34,281 nt of DNA. It comes from a virus. Positions within the stretch are counted from its first letter, which is position 1. Each line of letters opens with the position of its first letter. Positions 7,036-15,543 of the stretch are shown here, piece after piece. The DNA is taken from positions 1-34,281 of the IMG/VR virus record IMGVR_UViG_3300007735_000648. The stretch is one strand, 5' to 3'. A program made the position numbers and the translations under genes. The notes beneath the pieces are model-generated. The model saw only the letters and a list, made by a program, of their open reading frames with translations, was not told where the DNA came from and ran no database searches.

Positions 7036-7596
7036 TTATCCTTGGTTTTCGTGGTCAGTATATTCAACATATCTGAAGCAGAATGTAACTTCAAACTGAG
7101 AATATTGATCTCTAGCCTGCATCTCCATATCAACCTTTGAAATACTCTGGGGCCAACAATATCTTAGAGTTGCAGTTTTTAAATCTAGATTATCATTTAA
7201 ATCAAATTGTGTAACTGTTAGTTTAGCAAGATAAAGAGATTCTATATTTCCATCTGAAGTGTTTGTGGTGTGACCATTTATGTTTTTATTCCATGTATGA
7301 AGTTGTTTCCACAATGAAGAACTTCCTGCGCTTCCCTCAATATCGTCCAAGATTGTAATTGTCCAAAGATTAGAAGCTTCTCCATAAATTCTATCTCCAG
7401 GATAATAAATCTTTCTACCCTGGTAATCAATTGGATTAGCGGTTATAATTGAAGCTGGAAGAGAAGCAGCAGCGACATGGTATGGGCTAAAATCTGCCAG
7501 TACTGTAGAACCACTTTCACGAATAGCTGGACTTACTTTAAATCTATTTCGTCTTGTACCACCATCAAAATTTTCTTTAAATTTTGCTATTGACAT
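7036..7596 (-). CDS. 19: Tail tube protein gp19, copy B
   Basis: This 186-residue second tube paralogue is nearly the same as copy A through its central core (LPASIITANP then DYQGRKIYYPGDRIYGE, and CWPQSISKVDMEMQARDQYS). It differs in the amino-terminal strand, the 80-130 loop region (EGSAGSSSLWKQLHTWNK in place of KKPTTFLESLWYDLYRWNN) and the lack of the Ser/Thr-rich tail. It starts with an AAGGAA ribosome site 11 bases before copy C ends, so the three tube genes form one transcription unit. Divergence confined to surface loops suggests the two copies could occupy different rings of one tube or contact different partners; that is an inference. Confidence 0.93.
   Translation of the reverse strand: MSIAKFKENFDGGTRRNRFKVSPAIRESGSTVLADFSPYHVAAASLPASIITANPIDYQGRKIYYPGDRIYGEASNLWTITILDDIEGSAGSSSLWKQLHTWNKNINGHTTNTSDGNIESLYLAKLTVTQFDLNDNLDLKTATLRYCWPQSISKVDMEMQARDQYSQFEVTFCFRYVEYTDHENQG
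7377..7464. repeat. 88-bp direct repeat, copy 2 (in tube gene B)
   Basis: The partner of 6822-6909, 555 bases away in the same orientation. Homologous exchange between the copies would delete or fuse tube genes A and B in frame. Confidence 0.95.
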
Positions 7597-7607
7597 TTAA
7601 ATTCCTT

Positions 7608-8192
7608 TCAAGCAGTTGGATTTGAACTAAATCCGCCTTCGCCAGATTCTGTTTCAATTCCTTGAATTTCAATGTAATTATAAAGCATTCTAACTGTGAA
7701 CGAGTTAAATGCACTAGAATCCATTTGGAAACTCAGTGGACTCACAAAGGTTGGCCAGCATTCTCTTAATCTAATAGCCTTTTCTACTCCACCATCTAGT
7801 CTTAGCTGATAAACATACCAACTATCACTAATAATATCAGAAAAACTATCGCTGTCTGCTGAGTGTTCGTTATCTGCCTGGTTATTAAATAATTCTGTCC
7901 ATGCTTGAAATCTAGCATATAAACCACCACTAATATCATCTAATACAGTGATATCCCATGGTTCATAGATTCTATCTCCAACATATGGAATTTTTCTACC
8001 TCTATATGGAAAGTCAACTACACCTAGAGTTGCATTTGGGAGACTCGTTGAAAGAACATGAAATTTTAACTTTTGAGCGTTAACCAGATCAGTGCCAGAT
8101 GATGTTGGTAACACACCATTTACGACAAATCTATTTTTTCTAAGACCGCCTTTAAACCCCTGAATAAAGTTTGAAATTGAATTTTGACCCAT
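7608..8192 (-). CDS. 19: Tail tube protein gp19, copy C (divergent)
   Basis: This 194-residue tube paralogue is the first after the sheath genes. It keeps the family plan: IQGFKGGLRKNRFVV, LPNATLGVVDFPYRGRKIPY then VGDRIYEPWDITVLDD, RECWPTFVSPLSFQMDSS and VRMLYNYIEIQ. It is clearly older than copies A and B, which are near twins: only short blocks such as RGRKI and GDRIY are shared. A well-placed AGAGAGG ribosome site precedes the ATG. In T4 the single gp19 gene directly follows the sheath gene, so by position copy C is a good candidate for the ancestral tube subunit, but expression data would be needed to say which copy dominates. Confidence 0.92.
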   Translation of the reverse strand: MGQNSISNFIQGFKGGLRKNRFVVNGVLPTSSGTDLVNAQKLKFHVLSTSLPNATLGVVDFPYRGRKIPYVGDRIYEPWDITVLDDISGGLYARFQAWTELFNNQADNEHSADSDSFSDIISDSWYVYQLRLDGGVEKAIRLRECWPTFVSPLSFQMDSSAFNSFTVRMLYNYIEIQGIETESGEGGFSSNPTA

Positions 8193-8204
8193 TTTTACCT
8201 CTCT

Positions 8205-9491
8205 TTATGTAGTAAAATTTAAATTTATAATTGTTTCGCCTTGAATAGGAGTAAGAGATATATCCACTACAAATTGTCTAGCAGATATAACTTCTTCCGT
8301 ATTATTCGATGAATCGCAAACTACATTGTAGTAAGAAACACCATTTCTATTTGCTATATCTTCCATTATGGTATTCATCTTAGTTCTGATGAAATTTCTC
8401 AATTCTGGTTTATTTGGGTCAAAAATATAACGATTTATTATACTTTGTCCATTTCTGGATATAAAAGATATTAAATTTGTAAAAGTTACACTTCTTTTTT
8501 CAGGAACAACATTTGAATATTCTCCAGAAAAATCGCTAGAAAGATAATATTCTCCATTATACTTTAGTATTGTGTTTATGCCTCTTAAGTGAGCTATTCC
8601 GATTTCAGAACCAGCAGATAAACTCAAATCGCTTGGGGTTTTTGGCAAAAAATCTTCAGACGTATATATTTTTGGAAGATTTATAGTTGTAAAATTTTGA
8701 TTTAGTATTTTACCATTTTCCAAATTGGCAGGATTAGCCCAAGCATTAGTAGAATACAATCTTGAAAATATTCCAGATATATCTGATAAAACTGATATTA
8801 AAACATACGGATTATTTGAATATTCTTCGTCATTTGATATATCTTCGTCTGAAAAATATCTTTTTATTCTTTTAACTCCACAAACATTGAAAGTCATCTG
8901 ATTGAAATCTTCATTATTTAATTCACTTCTTAAATAAAAATCAGAAAACTTTAAATTAATATCGCTAAGATTTGTATCAATATAATAGTATTTTTCTGGA
9001 GTTTTAAACGTAGAAGAATCTATACTAGTATTTAATAGTAAAGGTATCTTTATCTTTGAAACTTCAGTTTTTAAAGTCGAAGATATGGTAGTTTTTAACG
9101 GATCATATGTAAGAAATACCAAATTAAATGTATTCAATGCCTGATATAAGTTGTTTTCAGTGCTTGCCTTTATAAGAACCAAATTATAATTGTAGTGCAG
9201 AGCATCTAAAATATAATTAAAATAAAAATCTATTTTTCTTACATCAGCCACATTTGCTGAATATTCAATTTTATTTAAAAATGTTATAAATAAATCTTCA
9301 CTTGTTATTTCAGAATCTATTTGAGTAAAATCTGCATTTTGTATATCTGAAATAAAATCCTGAATGTTAGTATATTTTTTATATGGATCTGTTATTTGTA
9401 AAACATCAAACAATAAAGAATCATAGATGACGAAGCCGACATCTATGTTCTTTTTTTGTTCTATTTCTTTTATAGTGAAGTTAAGTGGCAT
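8205..9491 (-). CDS. 18: Second tail sheath protein, gp18 paralogue B
   Basis: This 428-residue protein is homologous to the sheath protein encoded just upstream. The carboxy-terminal domain matches best: NGVSYYNVVCDSSNNTEEV then ISARQFVVDISLTPI and a final strand INLNFTT, parallel to NGVSTYRITCDESNNTEAV and NARQLVLDLTFKP in paralogue A. That region carries the sheath strands that link neighbouring subunits. The rest is much more diverged and rich in Asn, Ile, Ser and Lys. Both copies are far shorter than T4 gp18 (659 residues) and lack its surface insertions. Its start overlaps the stop of paralogue A (TAATG). Likely roles are a minor or terminal sheath ring, or an alternative sheath; the sequence does not decide. 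Confidence 0.88.
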   Translation of the reverse strand: MPLNFTIKEIEQKKNIDVGFVIYDSLLFDVLQITDPYKKYTNIQDFISDIQNADFTQIDSEITSEDLFITFLNKIEYSANVADVRKIDFYFNYILDALHYNYNLVLIKASTENNLYQALNTFNLVFLTYDPLKTTISSTLKTEVSKIKIPLLLNTSIDSSTFKTPEKYYYIDTNLSDINLKFSDFYLRSELNNEDFNQMTFNVCGVKRIKRYFSDEDISNDEEYSNNPYVLISVLSDISGIFSRLYSTNAWANPANLENGKILNQNFTTINLPKIYTSEDFLPKTPSDLSLSAGSEIGIAHLRGINTILKYNGEYYLSSDFSGEYSNVVPEKRSVTFTNLISFISRNGQSIINRYIFDPNKPELRNFIRTKMNTIMEDIANRNGVSYYNVVCDSSNNTEEVISARQFVVDISLTPIQGETIINLNFTT

Positions 9492-10669
9492 TATGCCTGA
9501 TTAACTGCAAATCTTAGAGTAACAGTTTCAATTGCGTAATATGGCTTGAAAGTCAAATCAAGTACAAGCTGTCTTGCATTTATTACTGCCTCTGTATTAT
9601 TTGACTCGTCGCAAGTTATTCTATAGGTTGAAACTCCATTACCTATTCTAACCCCTTCCATTATGGAAGCAACTGTAGAAACTACTCTAGATCTAGTCTC
9701 AGCATTATTGATCTCAAAGAGAACGCTCTCTAGAATTGGTCTTACAGATCTTCTAATATGAAGAAGAAGTCTTGCTACGTTTAGATACATTCTATCAGCG
9801 TCAGTTGTTTCAGCTGTAGCGTTGCCCATCAAGAAAATACCATCATTGCCATAAACACCGACGAAAGAATTAATTCCGTAAGTATTATTTAAAGTTTCTA
9901 CATCGGTAGAACCAAACTTAGGAGTAATATCTTTAAAGTTGCTAGGTAGAATTTGACCTCTTTGAACTCCAGCAGGAGCAATCCAAGGATTAAATGCCTT
10001 ATCAGTCCTGGCCATTAAACCAGCAGTATCGGATGTCATTAGAATATCGACTGGACCAGTTGAAGTTCCATATAGTCTGTCGATCTTCTTTCTTCCAATT
10101 ACGCTGAAGAAAAGATCGTCATATGCGGTCACGCCAGCAATTCCAGTTATACCAGCATAGTCATAAATTGCCATTGAGTGGCTTGGATAAGTGCCAGTTG
10201 TTCCTGAATGATATTCGAATGAAGAACCAATTACACCAATGCAATCTTTACGAAGTGCAACTACGCGAATTACATCATCAAATTTATCATTTCTCTGACA
10301 GAAAACCGAATCGAGATTTAAATTTGTATTGTTTAGCTGAGTTGCACCAGTAGCAGCGACCAAACTTCCTCCGTATCGGAGATAATTAATCATTGCGTGT
10401 AGTTCTTTATCAAGATCTGTATTTCCGCTAAATCCTGCGGCAGTTCCAGCAAATCCAGAAGACGTTCCTGCCAAAACTGAGGCATCGAATACGCCAAGTA
10501 TAGAATTTACATCATTAAAAATTTTGTATTCTGGCTGTGGGCTATCGTTGGCAACTAGTTTTGAGTATAAGGATGCTCCAGCAAGGAATCCAGATAAGTG
10601 TTCTGATGCCTCTGCTTGAACTCCTAATTGAATGTTTGCTGCTGTTTGAAAAATGTTGATTGTTGGCAT
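9491..10669 (-). CDS. 18: Tail sheath protein gp18, paralogue A (probably main)
   Basis: This 392-residue contractile sheath protein has an amino terminus MPTINIFQTAANIQLGVQAE, a central segment with RLYGTSTGPVDILMTSDTAG and NPWIAPAGVQRGQI, and a carboxy-terminal domain RIGNGVSTYRITCDESNNTE then NARQLVLDLTFKPY and a final strand VTLRFAVNQA. The NPWIAPAG-type motif and the final domain are hallmarks of myovirus sheaths. It lacks the large outer insertions of T4 gp18, so it is a minimal sheath. Its position right after the large terminase, its richer G+C codon use compared with paralogue B, a GAGGAA ribosome site and a late promoter box inside the end of gp17 all suggest high expression, hence the main sheath subunit. 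Confidence 0.95.
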   Translation of the reverse strand: MPTINIFQTAANIQLGVQAEASEHLSGFLAGASLYSKLVANDSPQPEYKIFNDVNSILGVFDASVLAGTSSGFAGTAAGFSGNTDLDKELHAMINYLRYGGSLVAATGATQLNNTNLNLDSVFCQRNDKFDDVIRVVALRKDCIGVIGSSFEYHSGTTGTYPSHSMAIYDYAGITGIAGVTAYDDLFFSVIGRKKIDRLYGTSTGPVDILMTSDTAGLMARTDKAFNPWIAPAGVQRGQILPSNFKDITPKFGSTDVETLNNTYGINSFVGVYGNDGIFLMGNATAETTDADRMYLNVARLLLHIRRSVRPILESVLFEINNAETRSRVVSTVASIMEGVRIGNGVSTYRITCDESNNTEAVINARQLVLDLTFKPYYAIETVTLRFAVNQA

Positions 10670-10675
10670 ATTTGT

Positions 10676-12325
10676 TTATTCCTCAGTAAACCAAAGAGCA
10701 TTATCTTCTTTAAATGTGTTTTCTAAATCAAATTCTTTAGAACCCATAAAAAAGGTTGTATTCTCTTCCTCTTCTTTCTCTGTGGTATTTATAATTTTTT
10801 TTCTTTGCATGTCTATGATCTCTTCGAAGTAACCCTGCCTAGTTAGCCATCCAAAAAGAACCAAACACATAACTAAATCGTCTGTATAGCCATCATCTGC
10901 GCAAAATGTTTGATTTTTAGAGATAAATGTCATCAATTCTTGAACGATGTCATAATCTCTAACAAGTAACTTATCTTGCTCAATTAGAGTTTTTAAAACA
11001 GCACAACCTAATTTTTTGACTGCTGCGCTGGTTCTAACGCCTCTTTGTTTAGTTCCACGCCCGAAGCCTAGTGAAACTTTCTGGCCAGCTCTACCCATCA
11101 TCGTGGTCTGAATGATGTTTTCGTATTCAAATTCTTCATGCATAACATCGGCAATCTGACCACCGATATCATTTACTTCGATTAATAAATGGGCGTTATT
11201 ATATTTTGTTGCTAGAGCATATAACTCAGGAGGGACATCGAATGGGGAAATGGTATTATTTCGATACCTAGCCACAACTCTGTGTGGCTTTTCAGTAGAA
11301 TCAATTACTACCATTGCCGTGTAGTCTCTACCTTGGCCTCTAGCCGTATCCACCATGATGAAATAAGCATGCTCGTCTTTCGGTTCGTCGTAAATGTAAA
11401 GACCCCCAGGATCTCTTGACAAAGGTTTGTCAAACTGCAATAAATTTAATTTACTAGCACTAATAAGAGTATTTGAAGAACCAAGGAACGAACATTCAAA
11501 TTCTTGCTCAAATTGCTGTTCGCTGGTCTGAGCAATCATCTGCTGCTTCCATTCTTCATCCCTCAGAGGCCCCCCAGCGTACTTAGGAACCTGTCTCCAG
11601 GATACCTCTATAGGGACATACTCGTTCTTTCCTTCGTCCCCAGGCTTCCGTGTAGCCCCCTTCCAGAAGCTATAGAACATGTTCAGGCCGTTTGGGGTGG
11701 ATACCATGAAAACCTTGGTGGTCTGACCTGATGTAATCGTGGGATAAACTGAGCTAAAGAATTCTTCAGCTACGTTCTGGGGAACGTGAGCGAACTCGTC
11801 CAAGAAGATTAAGTTAAAAGAACCACCACGAACAGCAGATGATGAGGTGGCAGAGGCCATGACCTTGGAGCCATTCTCCAAGTGAATAGAAGTCTTGTTC
11901 CATTCGATAATACCCTGCTGAAGCCACTTGGGAAGATATTCGTAGGCTAGACGAAGTCGGCCAAGAATTTCTCTGGCTGTATTCATCTTGTTGGCCAGAA
12001 TACCCACGCTCATGCTCTGATTAAATAAAATATAATGTAGAATGAAGGCTACAATCGTGGTGCTCTTACCAGACTGACGAGGCAGTTTGGCAATGATATA
12101 ACGATTGTCATGCATTTTCTTGACCATTTCCTCCTGATAATCGTATAGTTCGAATGGAACTAGACCCTTATCCAGAGACACGACTTTGATATATTTCTTG
12201 ATAAAATAAATTGGATCCTGAGAGCAACGGACATATTCCCGAATCTGTTCTTCGGTATAGTCAATCTTTACTCCAGCTTCTTTTAGATTTGGATTACCTA
12301 AGTAACCTTTAAATTTCCTTGACAT
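10676..12325 (-). CDS. 17: Large terminase subunit gp17
   Basis: This 549-residue packaging motor has both expected domains. ATPase: Walker A LPRQSGKST (about 81-89), Walker B LIFLDEFAH with Asp176 and Glu177, and the coupling motif VSTPNG (209-213). RNase H-like nuclease: Asp326 in MVDTARGQGRDYT, Glu383 in LIEVNDIGGQ and Asp482/483 in DGYTDDLVM form the metal-binding triad. The size is close to T4 gp17 (610 residues). It pumps and cuts concatemeric DNA at the portal together with gp16. Its ATG lies inside the last 17 bases of gp16, implying coupled translation. The region around 11500-12200 is richer in G+C than its surroundings. Confidence 0.98.
   Translation of the reverse strand: MSRKFKGYLGNPNLKEAGVKIDYTEEQIREYVRCSQDPIYFIKKYIKVVSLDKGLVPFELYDYQEEMVKKMHDNRYIIAKLPRQSGKSTTIVAFILHYILFNQSMSVGILANKMNTAREILGRLRLAYEYLPKWLQQGIIEWNKTSIHLENGSKVMASATSSSAVRGGSFNLIFLDEFAHVPQNVAEEFFSSVYPTITSGQTTKVFMVSTPNGLNMFYSFWKGATRKPGDEGKNEYVPIEVSWRQVPKYAGGPLRDEEWKQQMIAQTSEQQFEQEFECSFLGSSNTLISASKLNLLQFDKPLSRDPGGLYIYDEPKDEHAYFIMVDTARGQGRDYTAMVVIDSTEKPHRVVARYRNNTISPFDVPPELYALATKYNNAHLLIEVNDIGGQIADVMHEEFEYENIIQTTMMGRAGQKVSLGFGRGTKQRGVRTSAAVKKLGCAVLKTLIEQDKLLVRDYDIVQELMTFISKNQTFCADDGYTDDLVMCLVLFGWLTRQGYFEEIIDMQRKKIINTTEKEEEENTTFFMGSKEFDLENTFKEDNALWFTEE
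10786..10793 (-). promoter_or_regulatory. Candidate late promoter of the sheath gene, inside gp17
   Basis: An exact TATAAATA box lies within the last codons of gp17, 117 bases before the sheath ATG at 10669. Predicted transcription from near 10780 would give the sheath and tube cassette its own strong late message. Being inside a coding region it could be a chance match, though the position is sensible. Confidence 0.6.
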
Positions 12326-12722
12326 TCTTTACTTCCACATCAATTATATCTAAAGCCTTTTTCTTGCTCCGTTCGGGATTGATTAGATCCTGAAGATCAC
12401 TAGTTGAGCCAATGAAGAATGAATTATTAGTTGTGTTTACTGTTGTCTTATTTGCCTCTGATTTGATCTTTTCCAATTCAAGAAGATCTTTATTTATTTC
12501 AGACATTGTTTTTAACATCTGAGTAACTACTTCGTAAGCTCTAGGTGAATCTCCTTCTGAGGCTACCTTTAAAATTCCATCAAGAGCAACCTTTGACTTT
12601 TCAATTATTTCGTATAAATTTTCTTTTGCGTAATTATAATCATTATCGTCTTTTTTGACAATATCAGCAGAAGAAGTCACATCACTAGACTCTACATTAA
12701 AAAATTTATCTAAATTATTCAT
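12309..12722 (-). CDS. 16: Small terminase subunit gp16
   Basis: This 137-residue, mostly helical protein lies just before gp17, the place of the small terminase in all T4-like phages (164 residues in T4). The central stretch of about residues 30-95 (NLYEIIEKSKVALDGILKVA, then a segment ending EINKDLLELEKIKSEA) forms the long helical hairpin through which such subunits assemble into a ring that recognises viral DNA and stimulates gp17 ATPase. The start is the ATG at 12722, which overlaps the gp15 stop as TAATG; a TTG six bases upstream is unlikely. Its end overlaps gp17 by 17 bases. Sequence similarity is modest, so the call leans on order and size. Confidence 0.88.
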   Translation of the reverse strand: MNNLDKFFNVESSDVTSSADIVKKDDNDYNYAKENLYEIIEKSKVALDGILKVASEGDSPRAYEVVTQMLKTMSEINKDLLELEKIKSEANKTTVNTTNNSFFIGSTSDLQDLINPERSKKKALDIIDVEVKNVKEI

Positions 12723-13774
12723 TAACAAATACCGTTACATTCCAATCTTTTTACAGTAAAATATTTATTTTCTATTGTGGAACCATTTTTAATTATAAGT
12801 AAGAATTTTAAATTTTCTGTTATATTTTGTCCGCAATAATTTAATGTATTGCACATAGCAGAAACCATAGAAGAAACTTGGTTTGCGGTCATTGAAGAAG
12901 TTGTGGATGGTACTGCTAAAGAATAAACTACAGTGCCATCATAAGCTATTTTTAATTCTGTTATTGACTCTGCTAAACCAACAGAAGTCCAAGTGCAAGT
13001 ATTTACAAATGTAGTATTATCTGCTGGAAGACTTAATGCTGATATTCCAAAATTATCATTTATTTTTATACCATAAACTGGATATTGTGTAGTTGGATCT
13101 GAAATACTATCTGGAGATTCCATTATAATTGTATCATCATATTTATCAATCACCTTTGCTTCTTTTATTTCTCCAAAAACAAATGATGATGCTAGAAACG
13201 AGAAAGAAGCAGTTACCATTCTCCTAGAGGCAAATGATCCTTCGTGATCATCTATTAATCTAAATTCTCTATATGAGATTGGTACATTTACATTCTTAAA
13301 AATATCATTAAAGTTAATTCTTATATTGAATTCTGGATTAAAATATGGTAAAACTTGTTCCATTACTTGAAAAATTTCATCCAAACTTCTAGAATAAAAA
13401 TATACATTAAATAAAACTTGTATTGGCGTTTCTGAAAAAGTTTTTTGTGTATCATTTAATGCGCCAGCACCAGTATATGTACTAGTTGTAGTTGTTAAAG
13501 TTTTATTTCTTTTTCTAGTTGGATCATATGAAACAGCAAGAATATCAAAGCTCATATATGGCAAATTTATTTGAGTTTTGACCTTATCACTAATAGAAGA
13601 ATTTGATTCCAATCTTTTCAAAAATTTTTCTTTTGAAGAAAATGTTATTGGAACTTTTACCTTTTCTTCTGCTCCAGTAGTATCATTTTTTCTAGTAACA
13701 TATATTTCATCGAATAATGAACCAAAGGCTATTACTAGCTTTCTAATCGATTGATTATTATATGAACTAAACAT
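12722..13774 (-). CDS. 15: Tail terminator gp15 with a C-terminal extension
   Basis: This 350-residue protein matches T4 gp15 (272 residues), which caps the tail and joins it to the head neck. T4-like features are the start MFSSYNNQSIRKLVIAFGSL, VKVPITFSSKEKFLKRLES, IFQVMEQVLPYFNPEFNIRI at about residues 135-155 (T4 has MFQIVEQILPYFQPHF) and a serine/arginine block near 180. From about residue 225 on, some 125 residues have no counterpart in the T4 protein: a Ser/Thr-rich, beta-looking region (PVYGIKINDNFGISALSLPA, then SSMTANQVSSMVSAM) ending ECNGIC. This extension could be an added decoration domain. It overlaps gp14 and gp16 by one base each. Confidence 0.92.
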   Translation of the reverse strand: MFSSYNNQSIRKLVIAFGSLFDEIYVTRKNDTTGAEEKVKVPITFSSKEKFLKRLESNSSISDKVKTQINLPYMSFDILAVSYDPTRKRNKTLTTTTSTYTGAGALNDTQKTFSETPIQVLFNVYFYSRSLDEIFQVMEQVLPYFNPEFNIRINFNDIFKNVNVPISYREFRLIDDHEGSFASRRMVTASFSFLASSFVFGEIKEAKVIDKYDDTIIMESPDSISDPTTQYPVYGIKINDNFGISALSLPADNTTFVNTCTWTSVGLAESITELKIAYDGTVVYSLAVPSTTSSMTANQVSSMVSAMCNTLNYCGQNITENLKFLLIIKNGSTIENKYFTVKRLECNGIC

Positions 13775-14712
13775 TAGTAATTGCCTTCAGAGAATGGATC
13801 TGTTTCAGTAAAATTAATTATAGGAGTATCTATCTTGCTTCCAGCACCAGTAAATCCTCTCTGGAAGTCTAGTGGATTTATTTCTCCAGCTAGATCTTCT
13901 TTGATTACATTGATTGGCACGGTCTTATCAGTATCACTTACACTCAAGATTCTGAATGTAGATCCAGAAACTTCGCTAATTAGAACTGTTGGGCTATTGA
14001 ATGTTATACCATTTATAGCAGCCATATCAGCACCCATGGTAGTTCCGCCTAGATCAAAATCAAGCATCCTGAAGTATGCTGTAGTTCCAGTAACAGTACC
14101 AGATACTGCATACTTCTCTCCGCGCACTGCCTTGTTGTAAGCTGCTGTAAATCCTGCGAAAGTAGCACCTAGAACAAAATTGTAAACATTTTGCTTAGAC
14201 TCGCTTAAAGTATCCATCTCAGAATTACCAGTTTCAAATTGTTCAGCTGAGTAAACAAATGTTTCGCATATCAGAGTGAAAATGTAATTTTTATCTAGTT
14301 GATAGAATGGAAGTTCATGCTCTACAAAGTTTATTTCAAATATAGTTTTACTTAGTGGAAAATAAATTAGATCTCCTTCGTTTGGACGAATGATATCAGC
14401 ATCCTTTGTAGTTACTTCTTGATTAAATCTTTTTTTGCTTATAATTAGATTTAATTTATCTTTGACCTCAATTCCAAACTTTGTTATTATATCAGTTCCT
14501 TCAAATCCAGAAACAGAAGCAACATATACTTCTATTGGGTATGCCTTTGTAAATTTGTTTAATGGATCTTCTCCGAAAAGCCTATCTAAATTTACAAATT
14601 GTCTTGGAATATACCAGACATTTTTACCCATCATTTTAATGAGTTCAACAATGTTGTCTTCTACAACATTTTGTTCTGTTTCTTTAAATCTAAAATATGG
14701 ATTTAATACCAT
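13774..14712 (-). CDS. 14: Neck protein gp14
   Basis: This 312-residue protein resembles T4-type gp14 (256 residues), which with gp13 forms the collar ring between portal and tail. Supporting blocks are MVLNPYFRF at the start, IELIKMMG-like VELIKMMGKNVWYIPRQF at about residues 22-40, an EGDLIYFPLSKTIFEINFVE strand near 115-135 and LICETFVYSAEQFETGNSEM near 150-170. The last third (after about 185) is Gly/Thr-rich and more variable. It ends with TETDPFSEGNY, a typical gp14 tail. It follows gp13 by two bases and overlaps the gp15 start. Confidence 0.93.
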   Translation of the reverse strand: MVLNPYFRFKETEQNVVEDNIVELIKMMGKNVWYIPRQFVNLDRLFGEDPLNKFTKAYPIEVYVASVSGFEGTDIITKFGIEVKDKLNLIISKKRFNQEVTTKDADIIRPNEGDLIYFPLSKTIFEINFVEHELPFYQLDKNYIFTLICETFVYSAEQFETGNSEMDTLSESKQNVYNFVLGATFAGFTAAYNKAVRGEKYAVSGTVTGTTAYFRMLDFDLGGTTMGADMAAINGITFNSPTVLISEVSGSTFRILSVSDTDKTVPINVIKEDLAGEINPLDFQRGFTGAGSKIDTPIINFTETDPFSEGNY

Positions 14713-14714
14713 TT

Positions 14715-15518
14715 TTATCCAGTCATCATATCAGGGGGTAGTTCGTAAGAAGAAACTATTTGATCTTCTAGTATTGCTATTTCCTGTACTGCTTCGGCAA
14801 AAATTTGGCCTCCGCGCAAGGAAACTCCACCGGGCAAAGAAACTCCGTCATACTTAGATAGATTGGCTCCCCACTGCTTCTTAATTAGAGCAGTAAAATA
14901 TTTTTTAAGCATTCTATCATTGTAGATTTCTGGATAGGTATCTGGATCTAAGTTTACATATCCTTCTATTGCAATATAGGTTCCTGGTGTCAAAATTGAC
15001 CAGTCAGTTTCAATGTATAGTTTATTAGTTACTTTATTAAATCTTATAGTTCTTTCTGGATCAAACATCATTTCTATAAGTCTAATATATCGTTTTGTTA
15101 AATCGTAGTTTGCTATTGGAGCAGAATTTACAAATCCAAGATTTGTATTTATTCCATAAACATCGTTCAATGCAAGCTGATATCGAATATCAAAAAGTTC
15201 ATTTGCGTTCAAAGATCCGAATGGAAAAACTCTAATTATGGATAATAGGTCATATCCATTTGGATTAGAACCAGAAGTACCAACTATCGGACCTAAATTA
15301 TCAGTATTGATAAATTTATTTGTGATATCCGTCTGGGTCAAGGCATAGCTGAAATATGCTCGTTCTACCCCATCAAAATGACGCTCTGCAAAGAATTGCA
15401 AAGCGTCATCAAGACGATCACTAGCCTGTTCGTAGTCTACATTTATTTCAACTACTGGTGCTCCAAGCTGTCTATATGCATATTGAATCAGCGAGTCTCT
15501 TGTGTTTGGTTTTGCCAT
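14715..15518 (-). CDS. 13: Neck protein gp13
   Basis: This 267-residue protein matches gp13 of cyanophage-like T4 relatives (309 residues in T4). Clear blocks are RDSLIQYAYRQLGAPVVEIN, VDYEQASDRLDDALQFFAER with HFDGVERAYF at about residues 27-55, IYNDRMLKKYFTALIKKQWG with NLSKYDG near 195-222, and a VSLPGGVSLRGGQIFAEA end. It joins the portal to gp14 and finishes the head. The ATG has no Shine-Dalgarno; a CATAAATA near-match to a late promoter lies 6 bases upstream, so its message may start almost at the first codon. Confidence 0.93.
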   Translation of the reverse strand: MAKPNTRDSLIQYAYRQLGAPVVEINVDYEQASDRLDDALQFFAERHFDGVERAYFSYALTQTDITNKFINTDNLGPIVGTSGSNPNGYDLLSIIRVFPFGSLNANELFDIRYQLALNDVYGINTNLGFVNSAPIANYDLTKRYIRLIEMMFDPERTIRFNKVTNKLYIETDWSILTPGTYIAIEGYVNLDPDTYPEIYNDRMLKKYFTALIKKQWGANLSKYDGVSLPGGVSLRGGQIFAEAVQEIAILEDQIVSSYELPPDMMTG

Positions 15519-15524
15519 TGCAAA

Positions 15525-15532
15525 TATTTATG
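15525..15532 (-). promoter_or_regulatory. Near-match late promoter before gp13 (CATAAATA)
   Basis: Seven of eight bases match TATAAATA. The predicted start is at or next to the gp13 ATG (15518), so a leaderless message would result. A first-base mismatch makes this weaker than the exact boxes. Confidence 0.4.
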
Positions 15533-15543
15533 CAAAGCAAAAA

